Below, one piece after another: positions 1 to 11,168 of a stretch of DNA of 64,000 nucleotides (the first letter of the stretch is position 1; every line of letters begins with the position of its first letter). The stretch covers positions 166,383 to 230,382 of the forward strand of contig CACRXP010000315.1 of the NCBI GenBank assembly GCA_902702965.1, in the 5' to 3' direction. Position numbers and translations under genes: made by a program. The notes below the pieces were generated by a model that had not been told where the DNA came from, made no database searches, and was given only the letters and a program-made list of their open reading frames with translations. The DNA is from Spirometra erinaceieuropaei (taxonomy: Eukaryota; Platyhelminthes; Cestoda; Diphyllobothriidea; Diphyllobothriidae).

Positions 1-730
1 TGACAGCCTCCCAAATATCGGACACACCTCCAGTCTCTAAAGAATGGTCTTGACCAGGTCCTAGTATGGTCGGGGGAAAATTGTTTCCTAATGAACAACC
101 AAAAGTCAGTCCAGTGCATTTCCGACTGCGTCCCTCTCCTAGTCCTGAATCATTTGACATCGTTTTTAACAAGGTATCCTTTGGGGTACCTTGGCGTTAC
201 TTTGTCATCATATCCTCCATTTTTCCTCCATATTGATTCTCTATTTGCCAAAGCTCGTAAACTGATTTATTACACTTGTCGTTTACGTTCCAACCACACA
301 TCTTAACCCTTAATCTGGCGATTAATAGATGCCCGTATTCCTCCCCTTATTCTATATGTCCCTCCTGTAATTTTGTCGGCATTGCTTAAAAAAGATCTGT
401 TAACTTTTAAACGAGTCCTCCGAATGCTCTCTCGTGCCGCCAGAACTTCTTGTCTCTTTTTAGTCGATGATATCCCTCAGCGACATTTTAAAATGGTCAC
501 GCAATTTTCTGATCGAATTTCTGATGACGTTGTCCATCCTTTGCATTCTGATCTTATTTCTGCGAAGTCTTCCCACCCGATGCGCCACGGCTACCGACTT
601 ATCTCTTTTCACACATCAGCATAACGAGATTTTGTATTGCCATTCCTGGCGCGCTTCTTACGTGTAAAGAGATGGAAATACGAAGGCTTAGACTTGAACT
701 ATCCACATAATAATCGTCCCTTTTGTGTTA
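1..730 (+). pseudogene. LINE reverse transcriptase C-terminal fragment (LINE-A, left copy)
   Basis: Broken frames on the plus strand read as the part of a non-LTR reverse transcriptase after the catalytic box. Recognisable pieces are YLGVTLSS with a following HIDSLFAKARKLIYYTCRLR (residues 34-65 of the peptide at 91-306), then ALLKKDLLTFKRVLRMLSRAA and a run ending in RYLT-like text. The mirrored copy at 30340-32300 extends further and includes the YTDD box, so this copy is cut by the window edge. Frames are broken by stops and shifts, so it should be inactive. The lineage (RTE- or CR1-like) cannot be fixed by eye. Confidence 0.75.
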
Positions 731-1126
731 AACTGTTTGACTCTTGAGAAGTCTATTAACTTCCTTATTGCTCATAGTGGATAAAGCCCAGTTTGGGCTG
801 AAAATTTTAATTTATTATTTCAAAACAAAACAAATTCCTCTCTCCGTCTCTTTCAAACAATTGGAATTGTGAACTTATTACTTCAATCCTATGCCAAGAG
901 TAGACTAAAGACATTTGCTCGGTAAGGAGGAGTTAGGAAAGGAGGTCATTTTCTTGTCGGATTTGTCGCTTGATGCACTCAGTTAGTTTTCCGAGTTGAT
1001 CTACCGGAAATCTTCGCAGCATTACCGTACGACCACTGACGAAATTTTATCGTCATGATGCTCATAGGTAATCGCGATCTGCATTTACTAGTTGCCTGTA
1101 CTACTTTATCCCGCGGTTGATTTGAA
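731..1126. other. Non-coding stretch shared by both arms
   Basis: Matches 29940-30340 in reverse complement. It lies just downstream of the LINE-A reverse transcriptase tail and may be its 3' untranslated region. Short open frames here look fortuitous. No gene was recognised. Confidence 0.5.
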
Positions 1127-2685
1127 TATGAATGAAGTTGATGACGCGTGGGGAAATTGAAGAGTAATCGATCACCGAAACAGTCTAGTTGCATGCCTGA
1201 GCTTTCAAACTCGTGGCGACTGCGAAGTTGAACTCCCAACCAACTTCGAATATGAAGGCAACCACTTGCATTAATTCGTCATCCATCGCATAGCCAATTT
1301 ATGTTTGTATATGTGTAATCCAGTTGTCCATTTACGACTCCGGCTTAACAGCTTGCTACTTTTATGTCTGGTTGTGAAGGTTACAAGTGCGTGTCTCTTC
1401 CAAAATTAATTCTCTTGTTACTAATTCTAACTTTCGTAACACGAACGCTGTGACTGATCCCAACTCTAATCTATTGGGATTTAGCTCAATGTCACCTATA
1501 ATGCGGAGTGCTTATAACCCTACTCTGCCCTCAGGTTCTTCATTATATTTTCAGGGGATTGTTTGAGGTGTCGTTTTTAAATCTGGCTTCCCAAAGCTGG
1601 ACCCTGTCTAGCGACCACACCCCGGTAACCGCCTCGACCGGCAGGCTAAACCAGGTGAGGGTATCCGTGTGTGCATCCGCGCGCACGGTAGTGTAGACCC
1701 CGCTGGCCGGATGGATAACTGCATCGTACAAGCCACTGTCCCTGCTCGGCCTTGCTGTGGAGCACACGGCGGATATCGTCGAAACCGGCGGCTGAACTCT
1801 TATTGTTAAATACAATGGGGTGAAACGCTGGGAGGCCAGGTCATGCATGTGGCGTGGGCAGACGGCCCTTTAACTCTGTCGGCTATTGTGCTCGTTCCTC
1901 AAACCAGAAAACTAACCGGCTCGAAGGGTGGACTGGTGTCTAGGAATGCGAAGGGAGAGTGGGGTCCACGGTCTCAGCGCAGATTCCGCAATGTAAGCAA
2001 CCTGACGCACTTGGACCTACCACGGCGCGCAGAAAATCATGGCTCGCAAGACAGGCAAGTTACGGGATTACACAGACAGCGCAGTCAGTCCAGCTTATGT
2101 TTGTGCGTAGGGTAGCTGACCGGTGAATTGAGAGTCAGACTACAATGGCTCCATCCTAATGGCATTCTTTCACACATACGAAACTCTAACCGCATCCTTC
2201 TGTGTGTGTCATACTAGTATGTGCGTTTAGGGAGTGAAGTCGTGCATATAGCGCACACAGGCATTGTGTCCACTTCCGGCATCAGACATCTGACTGCCTT
2301 GAAGGGTTGGTCTATTGACGGGATAAATTGGACTTCGCAATCAGTCCAATGCGCCTTTGTGTATTGAGTAACCGACCAGTTGATTGTGAAACCGGTTGCA
2401 ATAACCCATTAATATGGTCTCTACGGCATGTCGGCAAGCGTTAAAATGAGACAATTTGAGGTGCCTACAAACCTTGTTTTCCTCTGCCTACAGTCTTTAT
2501 GGCTCTGTCATGACAACGGACACAGGTGAGGAAGAAGGAGAAGTGAGTGTGGTAGATTTTGAGCTGTTCTACATCACCGTAGAGAAAGCCACCGGCAGGT
2601 CATCGTTCCTGCACTCACCCTGTTGCGAACGTCGTCGAAAACGACGATCGAGCTGTCATGTGTATGCTTGCGTGTACAGTAGGTG
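1127..2685. other. Left-arm-only segment, no recognised gene
   Basis: This stretch and the first 115 bases of the palindromic element after it have no partner in the right arm, which jumps from the equivalent of 1126 to about 2800. It is more GC-rich than its flanks in places, with several open frames of 60-100 codons on both strands that match nothing I recognise. Since the left arm keeps a complete terminus of the palindromic element at its end, the difference is better explained as a deletion in the right arm than an insertion here. Confidence 0.55.
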
Positions 2686-3729
2686 GGCTAACTCATGAAA
2701 TTTAAACCGAAATTCCGAAATGCGTTTTCGTTTTGAAAAGATTAATTAAGAAGGTTTGTAAAACCAATCATCTTGCAGCATAATTTTATAATAATTCAGC
2801 CACCTCAGGATGATGGCTTTCGAACGAACATCTACCAGGCTGCATGCAAAAACAATACTCCGAAAAAAATGACTACTTATGTAGCATGCACTTTTCTCAA
2901 CGATTTTTGATGCCCATTAAAACTTAATTATATTTCCTGAAAAAAATCCATAAACGTATCTATTCTTTTGCTCATTTGGTAGAAAATTATACTCGCTTCC
3001 AATTTTATACTCGAAGGAAGGGTATAATTCGGTTTTAAAAAAGCTTCTAATTGTGAGATTTTTGAATACCGTGAAACGGCCGTCCATAAAACGTCATGTC
3101 TCTGCACTTACCAATGTGGCTTGTACAATTAATAATATGGCGCAAATGCGCTGCAAAATTTGATGATAGTAGGGGGCGCTCACCGATCGTTCATAGAGAA
3201 CTCACTCGTTCCGTTTTGCCTTACGGGCTCTCTCTCTCTCTCTCGAGCCCAACCAGCAGCCGCAAAGCGGCGCATAATATAGGCAGAATGGCATTACCGA
3301 TAAAGACAAGGGAGACTGGAATGGTCATTTCTGGTTTATTAGCCGTCGTCAGCCAATCATACCCAATCCCGAAGTGTGGAACACCCGAGGCTCGAACTCA
3401 CGACCTCGCCTCTAACCACCGGGCCACGAGCCCGTTGTCCTGTCGGTTTTAGATCGGAATGTAAACGGCTGCTAAATTTTTGAACTGCATCTAGTCTCCT
3501 CTTAATACCGTAGAGAAATGTATGGTTTACCGTACGCGAAAAATATACGGCCTATAGTTTGAAAGCCCTGAATGCGAGTGTAACGGCAGGTCCTGTTCAA
3601 AATTATTCGGGAATTAGAATAATTTTTGGAGTTCACATTATACCCTTTCTTTGAGTATAAAATTAGAAGAAGACGTCATTTTCTACCGAATGAGCAAGAG
3701 CATAAATATTTTGATGCATGTTTTCCTCG
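2686..3729. mobile_element. Palindromic foldback element FB, left-arm copy (split by a SINE)
   Basis: Member of a dispersed family with long imperfect inverted halves, also at 17842, 33356, 36920, 38163 and 62832. The half at 2686-3060 runs from an ACTCATGAAAT-like terminus to a TATACTCGAAG-like inner motif. The inverted half resumes at about 3600-3729 and stops abruptly before the expected terminus. A SINE-like unit (3167-3462) sits between. No transposase frame is visible, so it is a non-autonomous element. Confidence 0.65.
3167..3462 (-). mobile_element. SINE-like unit B, minus orientation, inserted in the FB element
   Basis: One of at least eight copies of a unit of about 300-400 bp. On its sense strand it has a pol III-like core (TGGCCCGGTGGTTAGAGG as A-box-like, GCGAGTTCGAGCCTCG as B-box-like), then a tail ending GGTAATGCCATTCTGCC. 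The 5' module contains GCTCACCGATCGTTCAT and a short TC run. The tRNA-like core and copy number support a SINE. The source tRNA is not identified. Confidence 0.65.
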
Positions 3730-4569
3730 CTACGTAGAGCATAGAGGACACGCTGTGTGGCAGTGTTTGTTTGACAGTTTCAGCGAGTCAATGTACCTAA
3801 CACCGCAGGGCTCAGCAATAATTTTAGACGGACAAGATTGTCTAAATTTTATGAGAATTTGAATGCAGCACAGGCCGTTTGCAAATAGCTGCACGTGGTA
3901 GCGGCCCTTTATGGTAAATTACATTTACGAGACTATTGTCCATATCTGTTAGACGTCTCCTTTTCCGACTAAAATTCCACCTTTCCATGGTATTACAGGT
4001 GAACCTAGTTCCCCTTACTGGAGCTTGCCTTATCTAAGTTGTCTGAGATAGATAGGAAGAGAAAGGTGATCACATAATTTATTACTACTGCAACTTATTA
4101 TTCAGTCCAAGTTTTCGTCAGATAACAGTCCACATGAAGTCTGATTTGGGAATGCTCTTAATTAACGCCGTAAGCATGCGATAAATAAGGTGAAAACTGA
4201 AATAGTAAATTCAAACTCTTGAGGGCAGGCTTTCAGAATTGAGCCACCAGCATCTTGCTTCCCACTATTTACATGGATATTTCCCTACAGGTACATACGT
4301 TGGCCTATTTTACATATTATGCAATAATATTCCCCTTTTATTCGACTGAACTACAATAAAGAGGTCATCGGCACACCATGCTAGCGCCGTTTTGAAAGAA
4401 GGAAAATCTGACGCGAATTTTGAACTTTATTCAACAGTGATTCTTTCGTGCTGAAGACAATTACAGTTTTTGGCCAGTTATCGCTTGTTTTCCGTTTTCT
4501 GTACCCGTCTTATCCCCTGTAAATGGAGGCTTTATTTGCAGAAAGTTTTGAAATGGTGCTTCCAAAATA
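3730..4569. other. Arm sequence without a recognised gene
   Basis: Shared with 28160-29007 in the right arm. Contains only short open frames that are not kept open in a convincing way. It lies between the truncated foldback element and the 5'-truncated Penelope-like element, and no repeat family was recognised in it. Confidence 0.4.
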
Positions 4570-5250
4570 AAACGCAGTTGCGTAAGGGCGCTATACCGGC
4601 GCGTTTAGACGCACTGCAGTGAAATGGAAAACAGGGTTGCTGAATTACAATATCTTCGACGGGTAATGAGAGCCCATGGTCACCCGCGCAACTTTGTCAA
4701 CCAGTGCATAAGAAAACGACACCAGAGACCAAATCCAACCAGTCCCAGATTTTGGCGGGCTCTTCCGTAAGTGAACAACGTCTCGGAAGCCGTCAATCGT
4801 CTTCTCACTCCACTTGGAGTTGGGGTTGCATACAGGCCGGAAACAATCATTAGGCGCCAAGTCATGAGGCCGAAAGACCCACTGCCACGGCGGGAAACGT
4901 CTGGAGTCGTTTACCGGATCTGGTGCAGTTGCGGACAAAGCAATTATGTCGGAGAAACTGGGAGATTACTGTGGACGCAAATTGCCGAGCACGCAGCAGC
5001 AGTGAGGCGGGGAGACGCTAGCTCTCAGGTGGTGGCTCATTCAACGGGACCTGGCCATATTTTCAAATTTCAAGAGGCCGAAATCCTCGCAAGGGGTGAA
5101 AACCGCGTGAGCTGCGAGCTGCTCGAGGCATGGTTCTCAGGCCCGCAATCCATCAACAAGCGCAATGACCTCCCGTTACCGTATGCCGTGCTGAGGTTAT
5201 CTCTGGGCAGGGGAATCAGTCACCTGGGGAGGGCGCGGGCGAGCAATTAA
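4570..5250 (+). pseudogene. Penelope-like element 3' half with GIY-YIG nuclease (PLE-1, left copy)
   Basis: A single reading frame codes for the end of a PLE protein: the linker after the reverse transcriptase (ALYRRV, AELQYLRRVMRAHG), a basic stretch (VNQCIRKRHQRP), then the GIY-YIG nuclease with GVVYRIWCSCGQSNYVGETG at about residues 46-65 of the open part. In GIY-YIG enzymes this motif forms the nicking domain used in target-primed insertion. The frame has an early TAG and a TAA just before 4771. The reverse transcriptase is missing, so this is a typical 5'-truncated dead insertion. The mirrored copy (27478-28160) has only the second stop. Confidence 0.85.
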
Positions 5251-5476
5251 CCCAGTGACAGTGAGCCAATTTGCCGAGCAATCGTCACACCGGCATCCAG
5301 CACGGATGACGAAATCACGGTAATTAACGACTCGGACTCGGACAACCAAGCCACCACCGCATCAATTACGACCCCAGCGGTGATTGCGAGAGCTGTTAAT
5401 TACAGGGCGCATATGGTCCCACGGCAGCCACGTGCTATAAATACTGCACTGCTTTTGCCAACATCACCATTATCTG

Positions 5477-5530
5477 CGACTGTCTCTGATGATGGGTTCG
5501 AGTGAGAATCCGAAACGTCAGGCCAATAAG
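5477..5530 (+). ncRNA. Hammerhead ribozyme-like motif, PLE-1 3' end
   Basis: Core CTGATGA at 5486-5492, a six-pair stem II (GGGTTC with GAATCC, one G-T pair) closed by a GAGTGA loop, GAAA at 5512-5515, and the cleavage triplet GTC at 5517-5519. Stem I can form from GTCT just before the core and AGGC just after the cleavage site. Stem III is minimal in one strand, with a self-complementary ACGT that could pair in a dimer. Hammerheads are known in Penelope-like elements, and the position downstream of the PLE frame in the same sense fits. Activity is not tested. Confidence 0.7.
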
Positions 5531-6315
5531 TTTCTTGTTTCAGTGATCGCTTCTTCGTCGTCTGATGCCGCAGTGAGGCGACGTTGGTTCAGGCTTATCG
5601 CAAACACCACGCCCTTCACTCCTATTCCCCTTCTTTGTTTTATTACAAAACTGCTCATTTGACGCCGCAATCTGACGGTCTCCGACGATGGCTTCCTGTA
5701 CGAGACTGAAAGCCCTGACTACCACACGTACTTTCCCAGTGATCGCGCGTTCATCTTCTTTTCAGCTGCTTTTTTTCAGCCGCAGGCAAGCCCATTTTGA
5801 CGGAGATTCTTCACGTATCTCTTGTCAAGCTTATTGAGAAATCCGTTTTATCGCAGAATATTTCGAATTAAGTCGACTGTATTTGATCACGTGTGCGATA
5901 AGGAATCCGAGACGTCGGACCAATGAACTGTTTGTTCCAGTTATCCCTTCTCCTCCTCCTCCTCCTCCTCCTCCTCCTCCTCGTTCTTCTTCTTCTTCTT
6001 CTTCCTCTAAAAACAATTCTGTTCTCCAGCGTGTGCGCAGTGCATATTCGTCTAATTCGATTGGTCAGGCAGCCGATCAATCTTTTTTTCTGACTTAAAT
6101 TCAGTTCAGTTCGGTTTTAGAAGGGAAATATAGGCGAGCACATTTAAACTGCCTAGTGGTTACAAGACGTTTGAGAAAAGCACCGGTGAGGGAATGGTTG
6201 GAAAAGAGATTCTGTAAATAATCGCATGCAAAACGCAGACAACTGGCAGATAGTCGAAAATCAGTGATCTTTAACGGCTACGCACTCATTGTGAGTAGTA
6301 CAAACTCATGTAAGT
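5531..6315. other. PLE-linked flank with a trinucleotide run
   Basis: Shared with 26430-27190 of the right arm. Starts with the post-hammerhead text typical of this PLE family (AATAAG...CTTGTTTCAGTGATCGC). The open frames around the trinucleotide run are poly-Pro/Ser or poly-Arg artefacts of the repeat. No gene recognised. Confidence 0.45.
5948..6006. repeat. (TCC)n/(TTC)n microsatellite, left arm
   Basis: About 11 TCC units followed by a run of TTC units. The mirrored right-arm tract (26741-26778) is shorter and lacks the TTC part, so the two arms have diverged here by replication slippage. Confidence 0.9.
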
Positions 6316-8440
6316 TTGGTGATGGGTTATGTGACAAAATGTGTGGCTTGTAACTGGGATGCTGGATACTCGTCGAGTCTACACTTAAATGAGTCCGCAC
6401 AGGAGGAGATTACAAAATTAGTAGGCAGGACATTCCACGTTGCAAGCACTCTGATACTCGAAAAGAACTTTCGCCCGTTAATCCTTGCTTTACCTGTGCG
6501 TATTTTTAGGGAATGACCGCGCAAAGTAGACATGTTAGCTTGAGCGAAACAACAGTCTAGGCCGTTTACAATGCGGAATGCAAGTTTAAGGTCATTGCGT
6601 AGTTGCCTGTAGGAAGGCGAAAACAGGTCGAGAGTTAACAGTCTAGGTTCATAGGGCGGTGCTTTCAGGCCATTCGTCATTTTTGTCGCCCGTCTCTGGA
6701 CCTTCTCAAAGACTGTATGGTTCTTGACAGTCCAAGGTCTCCATGTCTGTATGCCGTATGCTAGATGAGGTGCAAAATATTTTGGTTCAACAGTCAACTT
6801 CAAATCCCATAAAAGCTCGCCTACTGAGTTGGGCTGCAGCCATAGTCGACTTAGCCGCCTTCGTGCAGTGCAGTGGTGGTTTGAGTGAAAATGTAATCCA
6901 AATCCTTCTGACTGTCAACTTGTTGCAGCGGTGCACCGTTAAGAAAGCTGGTCCTGGAGCCGGAGGCTCTGCAGCTACCGAGTTGAAGAAAGGTGCGCTT
7001 ATTCACATTAAAGGGCACATGCCAACGCTTCGACCAGTCCTCGAGGCTGTTTGAGTTTTTTTGCCGGTGGTCTCTGTGTGCGCATTTGGAATAACTTTCT
7101 TCAATTTAATTTCATCAGCAAACAGGATAACACCACAGTCTAGGTCGTTGACGCAGTCATTTATGAAAACGAGGAATAACGTGGGGCCTAAGACTGAGCC
7201 CTGTGGGACGCCACTCACAGCACTTACCTCTGCGGACTGTTGACGTCCAACCTGCACACTTTCGGATCATCCGGTCAAAAAGCTCTGGATCCATGCAAGA
7301 AGTCGTCCACGAATTCCAGCGTTGCGCAGTTTGTTCAAGAGACATTGACGAGGAACGCTGTCGAAGGCCTTTTTAAAGTCAATGTAGATAGCGTGTACCA
7401 CATCGCCTTCGTCGCGTGTTTCGGTCCAGCGTTCGAGTGAAAGGTTTAGATTCGTGAGACAGGACCTACCACTTCAAAGCCGTGCTGGGCATCGGTGGGG
7501 AGGTAATGCTGCTCGAGGAACTGCATCAACGCTTTCTTGATGATGTTTCTATTATTTTGCAACAGGTGGAGGCAAGACTCACTGACCTGTAGTTATTCGC
7601 AGACGCACGACTCCCACCCTTATAAAGCGTAGTGATGGTAGCTGACTTCCTATCGAAGGGTAGGCACGCGGTAGCAAATAAAGTTTGAAGAGCAAGGCTG
7701 ACGGTTTGGACTTCTCGGGGACTATTTCCTTTAACGAGTTGGCGGAGATTGCATCAGGACGTGGGCAGGTCTTTCTGAACGATTGCCTCAGTGAAGAAGT
7801 CTGCTTCAATGGTAGGCGTTTCTTCGTCATCATAAAGGGGTGAGAAAAAATCGGGTTCACTTGTCACAACGCCCCAAAGAACTGAGAAATATATTCAGCC
7901 TTATCCTTGTCATCTGAGATTTCCGTGCCGTCGGCCGTTCGCAGCAGTGGGATGGGATCTTTCTCCCGCGTATTCTGCCCTATGTAACTGTATAGGACTC
8001 TGGGATTAACTGCGGCACGGTTCAAAAAACCCTTTTCGAAGACTTATCGATCTCTGGCGATGAGGATTTTGACCCCGTTTCTATGTAACTTGTAACTGTT
8101 TAGGGATTCTGGGTTCCGGTCAATGAGGGATCTTTGCCATAACTTCTTCTCTTGTTAACTTCCTTCTTTAAGGACGGAATCAACCAATGGGCTCTATTCG
8201 TTAGTCTTTCGCGCATGATTGGGCAATGGTTGGAGATGAGGCTGTGGGCTATCTCTTTGAAATGACACCAAACCTCTTCGATATCGCCGGAGATTGTGGA
8301 CGCCTAATCGATCGTCTCCGTTAACTTTTGTTCTTAAGGATACTTTCTGTCACCCGTTATAATATTGACATTTCTAATTAGGGTGTCCTGAACTAGATTA
8401 GAATAAAGCATTGTTGGAAAGTCCTCTTTTTGTCATGTAA
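6316..8440 (-). pseudogene. CR1/Jockey-like LINE reverse transcriptase, left copy
   Basis: On the minus strand, from about 8440 to 6316, broken frames give in order: a linker (VWHHFKEIAHSLI), reverse-transcriptase blocks (NNYRPVSLASTCCKIIE, then FKKAFDSVPRQ), the block SGVPQGSVLGPTLF at 7003-7257, the active-site box FADE at 7111-7122, and the C-terminal region (FEKVQRRATKMTNGL in 6327-6803). The second catalytic Asp of FADD is Glu here, while the mirrored right copy keeps FADD. Several frameshifts and stops are present and the endonuclease is missing, so it is a dead 5'-truncated copy. Clade assignment is by general resemblance. Confidence 0.8.
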
Positions 8441-8867
8441 ACGGCAATCACGTCAAAGCGGCAGCTGCCCAACGTAAGAGAGCGAACGCCAACAAATCAT
8501 TAACGTATACTTACAAGTGATACAGCCTTCACAAAATGGACGAGCATAACTCAATTATGAGGGAGCTGTGGGTACAAGGTCAAGTGCTCCGATAGGCCGA
8601 GGACATCACAAAATTCTCCATACCGTAATTGGTCTATGTCAAACATTAGTGACCGAGATTCTGAAATATGTTTTTTGATTAAAATCGATTACTTGGGTAC
8701 AGTTATAATTCTGTCTGGCAGCCTAGCTGTGAAATAATTTAATCGCGTCTGGAAGTTGTCTTTTAAGTCAGTTCCTTTCCGGCCGCCCGCAACAAAACAT
8801 TTGGCCAACAATGGTCGCGTATGTAGCTTGGGTTGTTCCCAGTGACTTTTTATGAACTTGCAAATTC
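8441..8867. other. Arm sequence without a recognised gene
   Basis: Shared with 23877-24290. It lies upstream of the LINE on that element's sense strand and may include its truncated 5' part. Nothing recognisable is encoded. Confidence 0.35.
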
Positions 8868-8886
8868 ATATATATATATATATATA
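8868..8886. repeat. (TA)n microsatellite, left arm
   Basis: About nine TA units just outside the SINE hairpin. The right-arm partner at 23849-23876 is longer. Confidence 0.85.
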
Positions 8887-8891
8887 ATGAT

Positions 8892-9206
8892 AGGGGGGGG
8901 CCCACCGATCGTTCAAACGGAACTCACTCGGTCCGTTGCCCATAAGGCACAACGGACCGAGTGAGTTCCGTTTGAACGATCGGTGAGCGCCCCCTAACAT
9001 TGTATATTCCCGATCGAAAACCGACAGGGTAACGGGCTTGTGGCCCGGTGGGTAGAGGCGTGGACTTCTAAACCAACAGGTTGCGAGTTCGAGACTCGGG
9101 TGTTCCACACTTCGGGCTTGGGTATGGCTGGCTGACGACGGCTAATAAGCCAAAAATGGACATTACAGTCTCCCTTTTCTTTGTCGGCAATACCATTCTG
9201 CCTATA
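8892..9206 (+). mobile_element. SINE-like unit B with a perfect 36-bp hairpin, left arm
   Basis: The 5' module is an uninterrupted hairpin (8903-8938 pairs with 8950-8985, 11-base loop). It is followed by the tRNA-like core (GTGGCCCGGTGGGTAGAGGC, then GCGAGTTCGAGACTCG) and the tail that ends near CAATACCATTCTGCC. In other copies the 5' module is not a perfect palindrome, so this copy lineage has had its hairpin completed. Confidence 0.7.
8903..8985. repeat. Perfect hairpin, 36-bp stem, left arm
   Basis: The stem starts CACCGATCGTTCAAACGG and its complement ends CCGTTTGAACGATCGGTG, with loop CCCATAAGGCA. The right-arm hairpin (23751-23833) is also perfect but carries a swapped base pair (A-T at 8916/8972 here, T-A there). 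Confidence 0.95.
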
Positions 9207-10232
9207 TATATACCATGAAAAGCATGAAACTATTATTTTTTCTATGCATCTCCTAGCGCATTGGTCTATTTTACGTTTTAAATTTGAAGGAGGGATGTCA
9301 TTCAGTTATTTAAAACCTTGTACCTGTGAGGCTTTTCAAGACAATGAAATGCCCATTCAAAAGCATCGTGTCAGTTCGATTTTAAATGATACTTTTAGGG
9401 TATGCAGGATGATCACATCCATTGTAACATTTTTCGGACCCTGTATGACGGCTTCTTAATAGCGTAGGAAGGTGCATAATTCTCCTTAGCATGATAGTTT
9501 ACAGCATGCAGATCGAAAACCACTCAATCAACCACTTTCTTCGAAAAATGTTTCCGTAGGTAGGCAAAATGGCCCATACAAATGCCCGCCTCTTGTAGTA
9601 AACGAAAAGTTTTGAAAATGTTAATGCGCGACAGTCAGTATTAAAACACCACCTAAGTACTCCTTTCTATTAAAATACGCATTTCACGAGAGCGACCAGC
9701 TATTTTATGCAACCACATGTGGAAACGACAACTATAAGATAGCTAATGAGTCACCCTGTTCACCAAAAGTGCAAGTAAGATCGTCGGCCGCGTCTCACAC
9801 ATTTAACTTAATACGCATCTGGATAAAGAAAATTCGTCTGGCAATACTGGCAAATCTAGGACCAATGTCTGCTGCCGCTACACGTTATAAAACTGTCCAA
9901 AATGCATACCAGCACCTAAACTACATTTTCGGATGCTATAAGTACCTTTAACAATATGAACCGGTATGGTCTATAAGAAGTCGTATTAAAATTCCTATGT
10001 CAGGTGCGTTTTGCGCGGCTGACATGTTGCGTAATTACGCGACAGCATGTAAAGAAATGAAGTCTGCCAACTTCCCCAAAGAATTTGTTTCCTCCGAATT
10101 ATAATTCTTTGGATGCCCAGTTTATATATACTCATTTTTGAGGAGAGTAGGTTCTATAGGAAAAGGAAGAATTTTATTGGTAAACTTTCGGCGTCGGCTT
10201 TCTGGGCTTTTGTCTGACTTGAGTAAGCAAAC
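9207..10232. other. Arm sequence without a recognised gene
   Basis: Shared with 22490-23529. AT-rich, with short open frames only. No family recognised. Confidence 0.35.
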
Positions 10233-10311
10233 GATGGGATTTAAACTCACGCAGTAAGGGGAAGGCTTTAGTACAGCCAACGCTCTAACCACTTGATCTA
10301 CGAGGTCCCGC
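10233..10311 (-). repeat. tRNA-like repeat, degenerate copy (left arm, minus)
   Basis: Reverse strand shows an A-box-like TAGATCAAGTGGTTAGAGC and a decayed B box (GTTTAAATCCC). Together with the plus copy 230 bases away it forms an inverted pair of tRNA-like modules. A functional tRNA is unlikely given the B-box changes. Confidence 0.55.
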
Positions 10312-10541
10312 CGGACGACGTGAGTTTAATCACATTTGGGTCAAGTTTACCCGCCCAACCTACTGCAACGTCTGAAGTCCACCAAATCCGATACAGTAAG
10401 TTGACTGCCCAAGCAGCATTTCCTAAGTAATTCACCTAGAATCCACCATATGACTCCCAGTCTCACGTAATTAATGGGTATTTTGGTAGATTTTAAATAA
10501 TTCATATTGACCCAACTGTGGAAAACATGGCGCCTCGGTGC

Positions 10542-10626
10542 GGCGCCTCGTAGCTCAAGTGGTTAAACCATTGGCTGTACTAAAGCCTTCCCCTTAATGC
10601 GTGGGTTCGAATCCCATCGAGGCGCC
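10542..10626 (+). repeat. tRNA-like repeat with near-complete cloverleaf (left arm, plus)
   Basis: Acceptor-like ends CGCCTCG and CGAGGCG pair perfectly. A box TAGCTCAAGTGG and a perfect B box GGTTCGAATCC are present, and a T arm (GTGGG/CCCAT) forms. The anticodon arm can fold as GGCT/AGCC around a 7-base loop GTACTAA, and the long region before the T arm resembles a class II (Leu/Ser) variable arm. The D stem is broken in this copy. It sits in a dispersed repeat bounded by TTGGGTCA motifs, which suggests a SINE head and not a working tRNA gene. Confidence 0.6.
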
Positions 10627-10719
10627 GAGTTTTTCATAGTTGGGTCAGTATGAATTATTTAAAATCTGCCAAAATACCTATGAATGCCGTCTAATTCAAC
10701 ATGCCAATTGATGCATGAA

Positions 10720-11107
10720 TCATCTGATTGCTTGGCTTCAAGAAATTCTCAGCCTTGGCAGACATGGACGATGTGAGTCTTGTGCTGGCCCCCCAAACGA
10801 GCCACGTGTTAGATGCGATGGACCAACACGGCGGCCACAAGTGAGACCTCTGCCATCACCCCATTGTTTTGTGGTCAAAATCCTGGTCATTGTTGTGTGG
10901 ACCAGGGGGTGCGAAGTGGAGCGCCAAGGTGAGGATCCGTCCAAGCCATCCACCTGCGGCCTCCATCGTCTCCGGTCTTCTTGACTCTGTCTGGACACCG
11001 GACTCAGGGGGGGGGAAGGAGGAGAGAGTGTGGTAGATGCAGCGCAAGTCTATTGGCACTATAAACCCCTGCGCAAGTCACCGTCCCTGCTTCCACCACT
11101 GCTGTAG
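10720..11107 (+). repeat. Dispersed GC-rich repeat R1, left arm
   Basis: Shared with 21610-21990 (right arm) and related to 59190-59560, with shorter pieces at 37985-38155 and 61120-61260. Typical text includes GGACCAGGGGGTGCGAAGTGGA and CGTCCCTGCT. At 59 kb it lies inside zinc-finger LINE debris, so R1 may be part of that LINE. It runs into the assembly gap. Confidence 0.6.
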
Positions 11108-11168
11108 NNNNNNNNNNNNNNNNNNNNNNNNNNNNNNNNNNNNNNNNNNNNNNNNNNNNNNNNNNNNN
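11108..11168. other. Assembly gap (61 N)
   Basis: Unresolved bases exactly where the left arm stops matching the right arm. The real arm junction and any lost sequence are hidden here. Confidence 1.

Larger units (their letters stand above)
1..11107 (+). repeat. Left arm of a giant inverted repeat
   Basis: Reverse complement of 21610-31069. Paired coordinates add up to about 32717-32745 over the inner 8 kb (for example 4771 with 27957, 10715 with 22002) and to about 31070 over the outermost 1.1 kb, because the left arm carries about 1.67 kb that the right lacks. The arms are similar but not identical: point differences, different trinucleotide-run lengths and separate stop codons were seen by eye. 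The outer end is cut by the window start and the inner end falls in or next to the N run at 11108-11168, so neither true end is seen. Confidence 0.93.

Noticed and set aside
2456..2698. Acidic/basic 80-codon frame in the left-only segment
   Set aside because: No domain, no conserved partner to compare, and its end runs into the FB terminus.
5831..6098. Arg-, Glu- or Pro-rich open frames on both strands
   Set aside because: They are readings of a (TCC)n/(TTC)n microsatellite. The mirrored tract in the right arm has a different length.
10542..10626. A genuine tRNA gene
   Set aside because: A and B boxes are good, but the D stem is broken in this copy and the anticodon stem is short. The same module is repeated within a larger dispersed repeat, so a SINE head is more likely.
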